From Phorcus lineatus (Eukaryota > Mollusca > Gastropoda > Trochida > Trochidae), in assembly GCA_921293015.1 (NCBI GenBank), contig OV121090.1, forward strand, positions 1,364,001 through 1,428,000: a stretch of 64,000 bases of DNA. The letters are read 5' to 3'. The translations under genes were made by a program, and so were the position numbers. Of this stretch, positions 1-11,704 are shown piece after piece. Position 1 is the stretch's first letter, and every line of letters starts with the position of its first letter. The notes beneath the pieces were generated by a model. It was not told where the DNA came from, made no database searches, and was given only the letters and a program-made list of their open reading frames with translations.

Positions 1-18
1 GCCAGAGGGATATCTCTT

Positions 19-83
19 TGGCTGAATCGGTAGAGTGTAGGAATCTCACCCGGAAGTCCCGAGTTTGAAACCCGCGGGATCAC
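19..83 (+). mobile_element. tRNA-like SINE head (fragment)
   Basis: The stretch has an A-box-like TGGCTGAATCGGTAGAG and a B-box-like GTTTGAAACCC at tRNA-like spacing, as expected for the RNA polymerase III promoter of a tRNA-derived SINE. The arms do not pair well enough for a functional tRNA, and no acceptor stem is evident. I could not follow a body or tail downstream with confidence, so this is a fragment or a degenerate copy. Confidence 0.5.
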
Positions 84-3079
84 AATCACTTATGTTACAC
101 ATGGCTTTATACCATTACGTTGTGATGTACAAATAATATTCACCTGCCTGTATGACTATACGTCATGAAACTCATATTGGGATGGCTGAGTACATTAAAT
201 ACTCATTGTTTGTGTGGCCTTAATCTTGTGATGTAGTTGACTTATAATTCATCTCATATGTAGTTTTATTGAAAGCTGATAAGAAACCTTGTTTAAAATT
301 TCTTTAGATGAAAGATCAATGGTAGGTAAAACTTGGAAGACCAAATGTCAGATTTGAACTGCATATTACATCATATTCACTGTGACATAAACCATATCAC
401 TGTCATTGGGTTTGAGGTCGCATGTATTACCCAAGGAGGAAGCGGAAAGGCATGAGACCAAAATCTTTAATCCCTTGCGGACATGACGCTGTAAGTGCCA
501 AGTGCAAATATCTTCACAATATGTAAACATGTGTCAGTTACTTCTTGAATCCACCCATAATGCAACAGTGGCATTCTTTCACGACAGTCACAATTGATTG
601 AGGCTCTTGTTCATGGATGTCAGGGAGGTTTTAACTGTTTTGGTGATGAAGGTGTTGTGACGACATTTGTTGGTTAGCTCTGTCAATATTGAATTGTTCT
701 AGTGTTTCAAGTTACACATCAATAATCCTGGATTTTAGATGTAGAAATCCTTCTAAATCATTCAAAAATCCTCATGGAATTTTTTATGAAATCAATCTGA
801 AATCATTTTGATATCATTTTCAAGTCATCTGATCTTAAAGTTTGCATTGTTTTGAAATGACCTTGAAATTATTTTGAGGTATTTGAACAATAGAACTTTT
901 TACTTCATTTTCAAACAATTAAGAAATCATGTAGAAATCACTTTGTAGTCATTTGACAATCTATTTGAAACAAGTTTGGAATGAAAGACAATTGTAAATA
1001 GATAACAACTTATTTATTTGTTTCCTTGTGATGTTTCTGGACTATTTTTGGGAAACCCAATCACCTGAACAAGGGCAAGACTTAGACCAGAATGAATATG
1101 AGATCAAATGAAGAAGTTGTTATCCATTAATTTTGTCTTGTATTTAAAGGGACAAACTTCTAACTGAAGTGAAGTATAAAAAAAACCACATATTCATTCT
1201 GTGTAAGAATACTCCTTTGATTAAAACATCCCGAATCAGAATGGTTGACTTTGTAGAGTATCTGGTGTACCAAAATTATAGAAAAAGTTTTTACAGTTTC
1301 AAACCAAACAAAAATTCATGAATTTTTCACCAAACACCATACAAATTAGTTCAAAGTTCATTTTGCTTTCTAACGTGAAGTAACAATACTACACTTCTGA
1401 AAGCTATAGCTTCAAAGAATTGTTGAAAATTAAGGTCAAGGACAAAGTTTGTTAATTGCATTGTTATGCTAAGGTAAAAAATAATTAAGGACCACAACAA
1501 GTGGTCATTAGTTGAAGGGAAATAGCGTCTTCTTACATGCGACTTGATGTTTGTACCTATGCATTATGAAAACCAGTCTCAGTTATCCGATTGAGTAAAC
1601 AATCAGCCATCTGTAATTTGTGTTGGTAATCAACTGCGGATTAGTGACCTTTGACCTCCAAATGATTTGCTTCCATTATGAGAATTCTTCAACTAAGCTT
1701 TGGGCTTGCAGTTAACAATTTTATATGATAAACTAGTAGAGAAAACATGGATTTAGCATTTATGTAAGGTGTTTAATACTATATCTTTTGTCAAACAATG
1801 CTGCACTCAGTCTCAGCAATGTGTTTATTCAGGAACTGAGCAGACATCTTGGAATCTCAATATCATACAAGGGGTGTACCATGGGTAGTTTGCCCCACGT
1901 AGAAATCTATACAAACACAGATGTTTTAATTTTAATCATAGTATCTTTCAACTTCTAGAATCTTGGTTGTGTTTATATTTTAGTTTCCTGATCCCCATTT
2001 TATCTTTGACACTTTCTTTTATGAAGCAATGCTGGATTAAGTCAGCTTTAATAACGTCCTGACTTTCTGAATGAATTCTAATGCCTGAGACTTTGCCAGT
2101 TGATAAGCTTTGTATAACCCCTTGAGACCATGGGAGTATTTTCTATTGTCTGAACAAGAAACACAGGATTAGATATTGTATAATTTACATATAAGCATTA
2201 AATTGAAACAAGTAATCAAGCTTCTCACTCACTTTTAATGTTTCATCAGCTTACGACAAATTTAGAAAAGTATATAAAGATTGGAAATGTTGGCAAAGTT
2301 ACCAGGTAATTTTGCAACAATGTGATTCTACAACATTTATCACAATGCAAGGTAAATTTTTTATATGCAGCACAATGTAAGCCAATTTCTATGAGTTGTT
2401 ATTGATTACATCATACCACCAGAATCAATAATTCGTGACAAACATACAGCATTGTAAATAGATCGTTTGTAAAAGAATTGATGAAAATTACATAGAAACC
2501 TCCTTATACCAATATTGTGTTCAAAATACCCAACCCATTAATCAGGTATCTTTTTAACGGCCTTACATTATTTCTGTGGGGTTTCTTTTTCCTCGCCACT
2601 TTTTATCAGTTCTAGTTTTTTCTCTCAACTCCCTGGGGAACATAGAATATGATGTCTGTTGAGACGTTTGTTTAATCTTTACTACTGAAGCTGATGATTA
2701 TTTTATGTGATGTTCAGTGGAGCAAATGCTTATCTTTCTCCAGGGAAATTTGCTTATAGCAATTGGTCATGCACAATAAATTTCATTAATATCTTTTTTT
2801 TATGCCGATATGATGTAAATATCTTGCTTTCAGAGAGGAATGTAATATGCCAATTTTTCAAGTCTAGCTGTAAATAGCCAATGAAATATCATAAAATTGA
2901 GCAATATTTGCAGTGCCTGGATGTAAGGACCCATAGGTGTCACATGCAATAATAACATAGAATTGGGCAATATTAGTAATGAGCTGAGAGTGATGAGGCA
3001 GATGCTGAGAAAACAATCAGGGGATTGCAGATAGAAATACCCTGAGGGAGCAGGTTGTCTCTCAACAGATAGACACATC
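84..3079. other. Non-coding AT-rich DNA upstream of or within the kinesin gene
   Basis: No open reading frame here resembles a known protein. I looked for the missing first kinesin exon (the beta-1 strand motif V-x-V-R-V-R-P) and did not find it. This may be intergenic DNA or part of a first intron. Confidence 0.5.
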
Positions 3080-3556
3080 TTAAAGAGCCACTCCGTGAGT
3101 TGTTGGAGTCATACATGCCAAACTTAATCAATGGTGTCATTTGATCGCGAAGTATCGACTGTTACCAAAAAGACACATTTTAAAGCTTATCGGTTTTTTA
3201 CAGTGACAATATGAAGGTAGAACGTCACAATTATGATCGAAAACCGGACAGTGGCGCGCGTCAAATAGTCAAACGTAATTTTAGAGACTTATCTAAAACA
3301 GCCTGGAGGGCAGTTGGGAGTTGATAGTGTTTGTTAGGTTATATAACTAGTATCCATGTATATTGGACGTGATATATACCCCTCTGTGCATTTATAAGGC
3401 TGTTTTTAGATTTTCACGGAAAACCAGTATTTGTCATACATATGTCTTTTGGACATGAAAAGTTGAGATGTTTTGATTTTATATCACCGCATATGACATT
3501 TAGGTTCGTTTCAAAGGTAAATAATATGTTATGAAACTCACGGAGTGGCTCTTTAA
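3080..3556. mobile_element. MITE, family A copy 1 (TTAA target site)
   Basis: The element is bounded by TTAA at 3080-3083 and 3553-3556. Its terminal inverted repeats begin AGAGCCACTCCGTGAG on the left and mirror this on the right. The roughly 470-bp interior has no coding capacity and is highly similar to a second full-length copy at 60084-60561. A TTAA duplication with short inverted ends is typical of piggyBac-like non-autonomous elements, but the superfamily assignment is inference. Confidence 0.85.
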
Positions 3557-4011
3557 GTTCTTGCTTTGACAGTTCTAGGTATGGGGTCAGATGTTTACCA
3601 GTTCAGCTGGCTTATTGTTGAACAAGTAATAAACTTAATTTTGGTTGCTACCTTGCGCCTAGTTTAGTGTTTTTGTACCCCTGTGTAGGACAAATCTCTC
3701 AAGTCTGTATGAGTAAACAATGGTAGCATTAAACTCTCTTCGGTTATTAACAAATAAATCATTATTCGAGACAATGAACACAGTGGTAGGCAGCAAGAAG
3801 CTTGAGAAAAGTTGTGTATTTTGTCTGCTTTGTTAGCTATTTAGCTAGTTGTCATAGTTGGTCCCTAGCCCTTATTTAATTGACATAATTTGTGAGTCAC
3901 AATTCCATGGTTTATGTAGCAGATGTATTCATTTTATGTCGTTAGACATTTCATTCATTTTTTCTTCTGATAATTGATTTTGTTTTGAACAAGGATAACT
4001 ATTTTGGCAAC

Positions 4012-4376
4012 TTAAAGGGGACAGAAGCAAATTGGTTTTAGGTAAATAAAGTGATTCCATGAAAACAAAAATAAATAATAGAAATTGCTCAACAATGTTT
4101 TCGAATAAAAAGAAGAAGATCTTAAATGAACATAACATGTTCACTTAATCAATTGGAACCAATTCAATACCTCAAATGATTAAAAGGTGTTCACACAATA
4201 ATGGCCGCCAGTGGTTATTGCTTGATACTTGATAATTTCTTCTACAACTATAGATGATTAGATTGAGAAATGAGATGTTTGACCCTCTTAAGATAATATA
4301 TTTGGCATAAACTAATGTTTATTGAGGAAACTTTTAAGAAATAAAATGTTCCCAAAATGTGCTACTGGCCCTTTAA
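4012..4376. mobile_element. MITE, family B copy 1 (TTAA target site)
   Basis: TTAA at both ends (4012-4015, 4373-4376) encloses inverted termini: AGGGGACAGAAGC on the left, and on the right the reverse complement of AGGGCCAGTAGCACATTTT. Interior segments, such as the one around 4240-4256 reading TTCTTCTACAACTATAG, reappear inverted in the copy at 14399-14704. There is no coding capacity. Confidence 0.75.
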
Positions 4377-4969
4377 GTACTGTAATTGTAATTGTAACAC
4401 AGAGAACAACAACTTCTGGTTTCACGGTGTAACAGACAGATTGATTATTTGTGATTTTATCTTTGGAATGGTAAAATGCAGACATTAATCAATAAAAGGG
4501 TAAATCTCGTACAAATGATCAGTTTGTGGTGTTGTAGAATTAAATCTGGCTGTTTAACAATGTAGTGTGCCATAATGGATCTTGAAAGCTCTGTTATGTT
4601 ATATTGAAGATTCATATGTACACTGTAAATGTAATGATTATAAACATTGCCCACAAGTTTTTGTGTTGAAGGTTAAAAGTGCAACCTAAAATCTGTTTGT
4701 TTCTCAATGTTCTTGTTCTTAAGCCTACAGCTTACAAGTGCCGAAAATCTTTGTACATTGTTACGAAGACACTCTGCCATTTTAAAATTATGCAAATATT
4801 TTTTGGGCATAAAAATTAATAACATAGTTTGAAATTTTTATAAATGATTTAAAGGAGTTTTTTTGGGGGCAGAATTTCTGCAAAAGGTTTTGGAAATTAT
4901 ACATGGCTTCTGCACGAAACTTATGGAGGCTTTTTTAACTCAACTCTAACCATTCCTTCATAGAGATAT

Positions 4970-6250
4970 TTGAATCGTACAGGACTATGTCAGGGATGTG
5001 TACTAAGTCCTATGTTGTTTTCATTATATATAAATGAACTGATTTATACTCTCGAGGAAAGTGAAAACACAGGGACATGGTTATTTCTTGAATATGTAAA
5101 ACATCTTATTCTACTATTTGCATGCAGTATAATACTTTTTGCAGATACAGAAATTGGCCTACAAAGACACCTTGATACATTGTATGCTTATTTTTTAAAG
5201 TTTTAATTTTATAAGTTAATTTACAAAATACTAACTTTGTCTTCAGGAAAGATGGCGGGTTACAAAAATCTGAAAAATGGTATTTTGGAAGTGAGGTAGT
5301 TAAGGTAGTTTCTAGGGTTTTGTTTATATAATCTAAAAATAAAAATCTGTATAAAGTGTGTGTATTTAGGAAAAGCAGCATTGTATGAATAACTGATATC
5401 TATGAAATCACTAGGAATCCATTCGTATTACTTGTACTTCAAAATATTCGAAATAAAAATAAGACCCATTTGCATGTTTGAGCCCACTTATGGGAATATC
5501 AAAAGTATGAAACCTTAGAATGAATATAAACAACAGCATGTTAAAGATTCTTAGGGGCACCGGGTAATGCACCAAATCTAATGACTACTGGAGAATGTGG
5601 CAGAGATCCAATCTGAGTAGAATCTTTGATGCAACAAATACTGGTTGTCTTTACTTCATGATAGATAGACTACCTTAACAAGTGTATACTTTGATGTTCT
5701 GCTTAGATAAGCAAGAAAGAGTCAGCTAGTTGTCTTATATTAGACTATCACTGTTTTTAAGCTTGGGTTTTTTATATGCTTGGACACACCAAGGAGAGAA
5801 ACAGTCTTGATTATCATAAACCAAATAATGCTCTGTCTTATCGATATTTCTTTACAAGAGTGGTATTTGAATATGATCGAGTAGGCGCAGTTGATATCAG
5901 TATTATTCATTCTATGAAAATTACCTATTTCCAGAAAACTAGATAAACATTTTGTAAAACTAAGACGCTATTTTGCTTTGTGTAGAACTGGTGGAGGCGG
6001 AGCTACAGATATTGGACGTATTTAAAAGATACCAAAAGAGGAAAGAATCTGTAAAAACTGCAACTTGAGTGTTGAAGAACATGAATTTCATTAAACAAAA
6101 TTTACATTATACAATGAAATCAAAGAGGAATTCATTCCACAGAAATACCTTAATAACTAACTTTTTGATGTTTTGTACACTTATGTCTGATGATAATAGC
6201 AAAACTATTTTGAATACATGCAATTTCTTTTAGAAAGACGACATGTTAAC
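4970..6250 (+). pseudogene. Decayed LINE reverse transcriptase remnant
   Basis: The first segment (4970-5206) translates to a reverse-transcriptase fingers/palm fragment with G-L-C-Q-G-C-V-L-S-P-M-L-F-S-L-Y-I-N-E-L, followed by the catalytic-loop region. That loop reads F-A-C-S where an active enzyme has F-A-D-D, so the catalytic aspartates are lost. Past the stop, reading-frame pieces continue with stops and frameshifts. They include a C-terminal segment at about 6027-6091 (E-R-I-C-K-N-C-N...E-E-H-E-F-H), a Cys/His pattern found near the C terminus of some LINE-encoded proteins. The element is inactive. The clade was not determined. Confidence 0.75.
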
Positions 6251-6943
6251 ATAAGATTTAGTGCTTGACGTTATTATGTTTATATGTATATCGGCCTGAG
6301 ACCATGAATACAATTTTCTTAATTGACCTTTTGATATTCCAGTTATTTGAAGTATATATGCAACTTATTTACAATGCATGTTAAAAAAACATTGCATTAC
6401 ATGAATTAAGAACTGATTAAACCAAATGTCCCTATACTATGAGTTTATTGAGACAGTTATTGATCAGTAGATTTTTAGAGAACAATAGGACCGTTATATC
6501 GATTGTTTTAGAACAATAGTACATTGCATCGATTGTTTAAGGAACACTGGCCACTCCCTGACATGAAATAAGACACGACAAGAACTCGCAGCTTTATCAC
6601 CATGTAATTTTTTTCTGTCAATGAAACTTTAAGGATAAGAAAACAATAGAGAAAATATTCAATATGCTTGTTTGACCAGTTCAATGGTTGTTATCAGTTG
6701 TTGCTGGAGCAATAGTTTACATCGGTTTACCACTCCTCGTCTTTGATGTGTGTATCCATGCTACGTCAATGGACGTCATCTCATTGGCTGTTGATGGCCA
6801 ATTGGTATTGATTGTATTTTAGAACTTTTTGATTCAGAGTTCAATCACAAGTGAAATAAAAGATTTAATCAATAATAAAAATAAAGAAAAATTAAAGTCA
6901 AAATTTGATTAATTTAACTAAAAATATTTTCTTTTTTTTTCAG
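6251..6943. other. Non-coding DNA before the first recognised kinesin exon
   Basis: AT-rich sequence with no gene that I can see. It ends in a long polypyrimidine tract (T-run 6931-6940) and CAG, which is the splice acceptor of the exon at 6944. Confidence 0.5.
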
Positions 6944-9900
6944 ATGATGATCCAAAGAAGGTAAGAATAATTGAAGAAAACTTTTCAGAAGGACAAAAAC
7001 CCTTCTTAATTGAACATTGGGAGTCAGTTAATGTTAAACGCCGCTTGGGCAATATTTCAGCCATTTGCGGCGTTATTCAACATGGAATAAATCATTATTT
7101 TCATTATGGTAATAGATTGTCATGAAAAAACATATTTATCATTTTCAAACATTTCTCACGTGAGACTATACATGGAGCTCAAGATAAACTACATTTGTAT
7201 TTTCAAATTTATAAATTACTTAAATATACAAAATATTAAATTCATATCTTCAATATGTGAATGATATTGTAACCTTTCTGTTCCAGTTCTCCTTTGATTA
7301 TTCATATTGGTAAGTATATTTTTGTATACATACATGACAGGTTTGTGTTGTCTGTTCAGTTGAGTTCATGATCGATGATCATTCATATCAGCAAAGTAAA
7401 ATGTAACTCAGTTACCCTGAAATAAGCCAAGTAAAAGAAATATGATTGAAAAATTAAAATGAAATTTTAAAATTTGTTTGATCATTTTTTAAATATGTAT
7501 TAGAATATATTATAAAGATGACATTGGAGATTGTCAGAATCTTCAAATTGCAGTATCTTATATCAAATTGTCATTCAATGTTAACAATAACACCAATGAA
7601 ATCATGTTTATAAATTTAAACGTTCTAAACTTACGGATGATTTTGTCGTAAACAGGTCACATGACGGATATCAGGAACAAGATGGCCTCCTGGTGGAGCG
7701 GCCCGGCACTAACTATGCAAGTCAGCGGAAAGTGTTTAGTGACCTCGGTCAGGGCGTGCTGGACAATGCCTTCGAAGGTCAGTTAAACCTACTATTATCT
7801 TATTTCTCTTATTCACTTTGGTCCACTTCTAAAAGTCCAACAAAGGAATCTCACAAAAATGAAAATAAATTTTACCAATTGTAAGGCAATTTTTTTAATC
7901 AACAGAAGCTGTCTTGTTTTCAGAAAAGTCAGACCTGAATTCTTCAAAGCAGCAAGCGTAAAGGGACAGTAGCACGATTTTTTGGTTATGCAAAAAGTTC
8001 TCTCGAAAATGAAAATAAACATTAACAATTGCAAGACAATTGTTTTTAATCAGGAAAAGCATTTCTTAACATTTTTCATCAACAGAATCAATTCCAAGAC
8101 AAACAAACTTATCATGTTTGGTAAAGCTATGTTTCCACATGAAATGAATTTTAGGTGTTTACACTAAAATGGCCGTTTTGTTTTATTTCTCTTTTTCCTT
8201 TTGTTCCACGATTATTTATAATAAGTTTTATGTAATATAAAAAACAAGGATCAGGATATATCATTTTGCTTTGAATAAGAATAATCAATGACGACTTCTT
8301 TATTCATTTATCTGAAGAAGGGGAAAGAAGTAGCCAAAAAACTTGTGTGAAATAAGAATTGTTCCTTCTTAATAAATTTTTTTGTTTTGTTTTGTATTTC
8401 AAATAGCAAAATTTTAATTTGACAATTTCCTAAACATATATTTTCAGGTTACAACTGTTCCCTGTTTGCCTACGGACAGACAGGATCAGGGAAGTCCTAC
8501 TCAATGGTGGGCTATGGTGCTAATAGGTGAGTGATGCGGTCCTCGTGATGCTTTTGTCATTCCAGCCAGTGCTTATAAGTCTCAAAGTCATTCAAGCCTC
8601 AAGACCTACTTTCTGCAATAAACCTACTCTCATCGGCACAGTCAGTCTTGGAGTTGTTTAGATGTTTAGAATCTGATTAGAGTCTGTGTGTGCAGGTTTC
8701 GAAGCTATGAGCACACTTTTACTAAGATACAAAGTTGACTGTTTCCATCAACCATATCTTTACGTACCAGTAGTTATGTGAGCATGGTTGAATCATATAC
8801 CAATAGAATTACACACATCATTGCACATCATCTAGCAAAAATAACACATAATAATTTTTTGTTAAAGTTTTATTGAAAAAATATATATAAGCAGGTATCA
8901 ATCACAAAAAAAACACAAAATAATAATTACAACCCTTTTACCAAAATGTATCATTGGAAATGCTTCTGAAATGTATTTATATTATATTTTGCAGGGATAA
9001 GATCAAGTGTAAATATAATGCTATACTGGGAGTCTTAACTTGTCATAATTAAGTTTTATCCTTATCATAAAAAATACCCAAGATTTTACTGGTCACTGTT
9101 TGTTTCATGATTATATCATGAATTTGGCATTTTTTAGGATTAGATGTATAAGTAAGATTTTTTAAGGAAATTTGTGATGTTCAGAAATAAACATTTGTTT
9201 ACAGGGGTATTGTGCCAATCACGTGTGATGAACTGTTTCAAACAATGGCAGCAAACACAGATGCAAATAAGGTAGGTGTTTCAGAATTTAAAAAAAAACC
9301 ATAACTTCCCTAGATTTATTTAGATATGTTAATTGTGGATTGATTTATTTTGGTCTCTGTTGTTAGGAAATTCTAAAATGATATATGGTGAATTGTAAGT
9401 AATTATTGTATGATATCAAATACTTTTGCATAATTCAGAATCGATATTTCCTCTCGATTGAGGATAGAATACGACACAAGGATCATCAAATTAGAGATAT
9501 TGTTTTTATTTTTTCAAACATTATTCCCCTGTTTAAGTTAAAAATTTATTATTCATCTTAAGAAATGCAATTTATCAATGAAATTTTAGTATATTCTATT
9601 TCTTAATTTTTTTTAGGTTGATCAAGTTGATCGCATTCAAATGTTCAGAGTTAAGGTTGATTCTTTGATTGCAGCGGTTTGAAGTTACATTTTCTATGCT
9701 GGAGATTTACAATGAACAAGTGCGTGACCTGTTGTCAAAAGACAATCCTAAAGGGGGTCTGACTGTCAGACAAAACCCCAAACTGGGCATGTTCTACGTG
9801 GAGAGTTTGAAACGGGTTCCTGTCGGGAGTTACGATGAAATTGAGAAAAGAATGGAGCAAGGTAGGTGAAAGTTTTGACATTTACGTATAAAAACAGTAG

Positions 9901-11704
9901 AAATTGGGAAAAGATTCAAACTTGAAACTTGTGAATTAACAAGGACAGATTTTGCCAGTGAAAATACAATAATAATATTTTGTCAACAATTAGACTGAAA
10001 AAATATGAAAATGTATCGATACTTGCATTGTTGAATATCAAAATTCCGGTTGATTTAACCTTGATTATAAGTTTACGATTAAGTCTGAGACAGAAGTTGG
10101 TGTATCCATGATGTAAAAAAAATACCATGGTGGTCTTCCGTAATGCCTCATGTTGGTTAGCAGGCTGTTGAGGGTGGAGTCACAGGATAGAGATGTTTGC
10201 CAAGTGTTGCTTTGTTTGAAAGAAGACAGTCCTTAATGAAGCTGTTTGGTGTCCTGTGTCTTTTATAACCTACCTACATGTCTCTTCAATTCCCTCCTTG
10301 CAGGAACGGCCAGTAGAACGGTGGCGTCAACCAACATGAATGCCACAAGTAGTCGCGCCCATACAGTGGTGACCATCACCTTCGATCAGATCATCAAGAA
10401 CGAGCTGGGCTCTGAGACCAAGAAGAGCAGTGTTATGAACCTCGTGGATCTTGCAGGCATGTTGACAATTTCTGTCATTTCAAATTTTGTGCAAATAATA
10501 TATCAAGAAAATTGATAGATATTCTTTAATTTAGAGATTTTGTAGAGAAAATGAAATATTACACAAAAAGTCAACGAATGTGCCGCAAAAAAATGATAAT
10601 AAACTGCTACGTGCATATGATGGAAATTAAATATATGGATATGAAAACCTCTTAATAATTGCTGGCACCTGCCTGCTACCTGCTACAAAGAAATGTTCAT
10701 AAATTTAAAGAATTTACATGAAACATCAGCAAGTTATTCATACATGAAGAAAATTACAAGTTATCAAACATGAAAAATGTCTTTAAGATTTATAAATAAT
10801 ATCATTTGGTGGCAGGTTCCGAGAGAGCAGACAGTACCGGCGCTACTGGGGACCGTCTGAAGGAGGGAGCCAACATTAACAAGTCTCTCTCCGCTCTTGG
10901 TAACGTCATATCGGTATGTAGTCGTCATTAATTTGAATCATTTGACCTGTGTTTCACAACTCGTGCTCACATGATAATTAGGTTTAACCGAATTTGAACA
11001 AACTCTTGATAGATTATGGGTTTTAAAATATGACCTGTTATGTAGGCGCTGGCGGACCTGTCAATGGGGAAGAAGAAAGTTCTGGTTCCGTACCGTGACT
11101 CCATTCTTACCAAACTGCTGCAGAACGCTCTTGGAGGAAACAGGTACGACTTATTAAATTAGCTAAGCTTGAATAAGCTGTACATCTTTATGAATGATCT
11201 CTATATACTCATCAACCGAAGAGAAGCAACACTATTTTTCATTAAGAAAATTTTATTTTTTTCACACGTCATTAGTGATATATTTTTTTAAATAATGTCA
11301 CAATTATTGACAATAATATATTTACAAATAATCCTAATCATTATGTTTTTTATGAATACAGCCGTGTAATGCTATTTGTTGAATCAAGATTAAAATTTTC
11401 AAGTTTCTGAAACAATATCTTATCTTATGTTGCAAAGAGAACTATCAAAGCAGAATGTAGTAATAAGAACTCCTGACTCTTGTATGTAATCAACAAAGGA
11501 AGAAAACCGATGCATTCCCCTTTATGATAGTTCCTAACTATGACTGTCCACAGTAAAACAGTGATGATTGCTGCCCTGTCCCCGGCTGACATAAACTACG
11601 ATGAAACTCTCTCCACTCTGCGGTACGCTGACCGCGCCAAGAAGATCAAGAATCAAGCGGTCATCAACGAGAACCCTCTTGATAAGATGATCAGAGAACT
11701 CAAG
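6944..11704 (+). CDS. Kinesin gene: motor-domain exons
   Basis: Ten exons encode the motor from just after beta-2 to the neck, about visible residues 1-331. Nucleotide-binding elements are intact: P-loop G-Q-T-G-S-G-K-S (residues 63-70), switch I N-A-T-S-S-R-A-H (177-184) and switch II D-L-A-G-S-E-R (213-219). Microtubule-binding and alpha-6 signatures follow ([11 protein letters not shown], then [15 protein letters not shown]). Switch I has Ala where most kinesins have the second Ser of S-S-R-S-H. The intron after 10456 splits the Gly codon of D-L-A-G and starts with GC. The ATG at 6944 is out of frame with the motor, so it is not the start. Confidence 0.92.

Noticed and set aside
19..83. 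Functional tRNA gene
   Set aside because: A and B boxes are present but the stems do not fold into a cloverleaf. The same applies to the tRNA-like heads at 16336-16415, 20630 and 42172.
421..540. Possible first kinesin exon (basic peptide followed by GTAAGT near 490)
   Set aside because: The peptide has none of the motor N-terminal motifs, and the open frame stops soon after. I see no evidence that it joins the exon at 6944.
6944..6960. ATG at 6944 as the kinesin start codon
   Set aside because: That frame does not lead into the motor sequence; the correct frame starts inside a codon, giving Asp-Asp-Pro-Lys-Lys.
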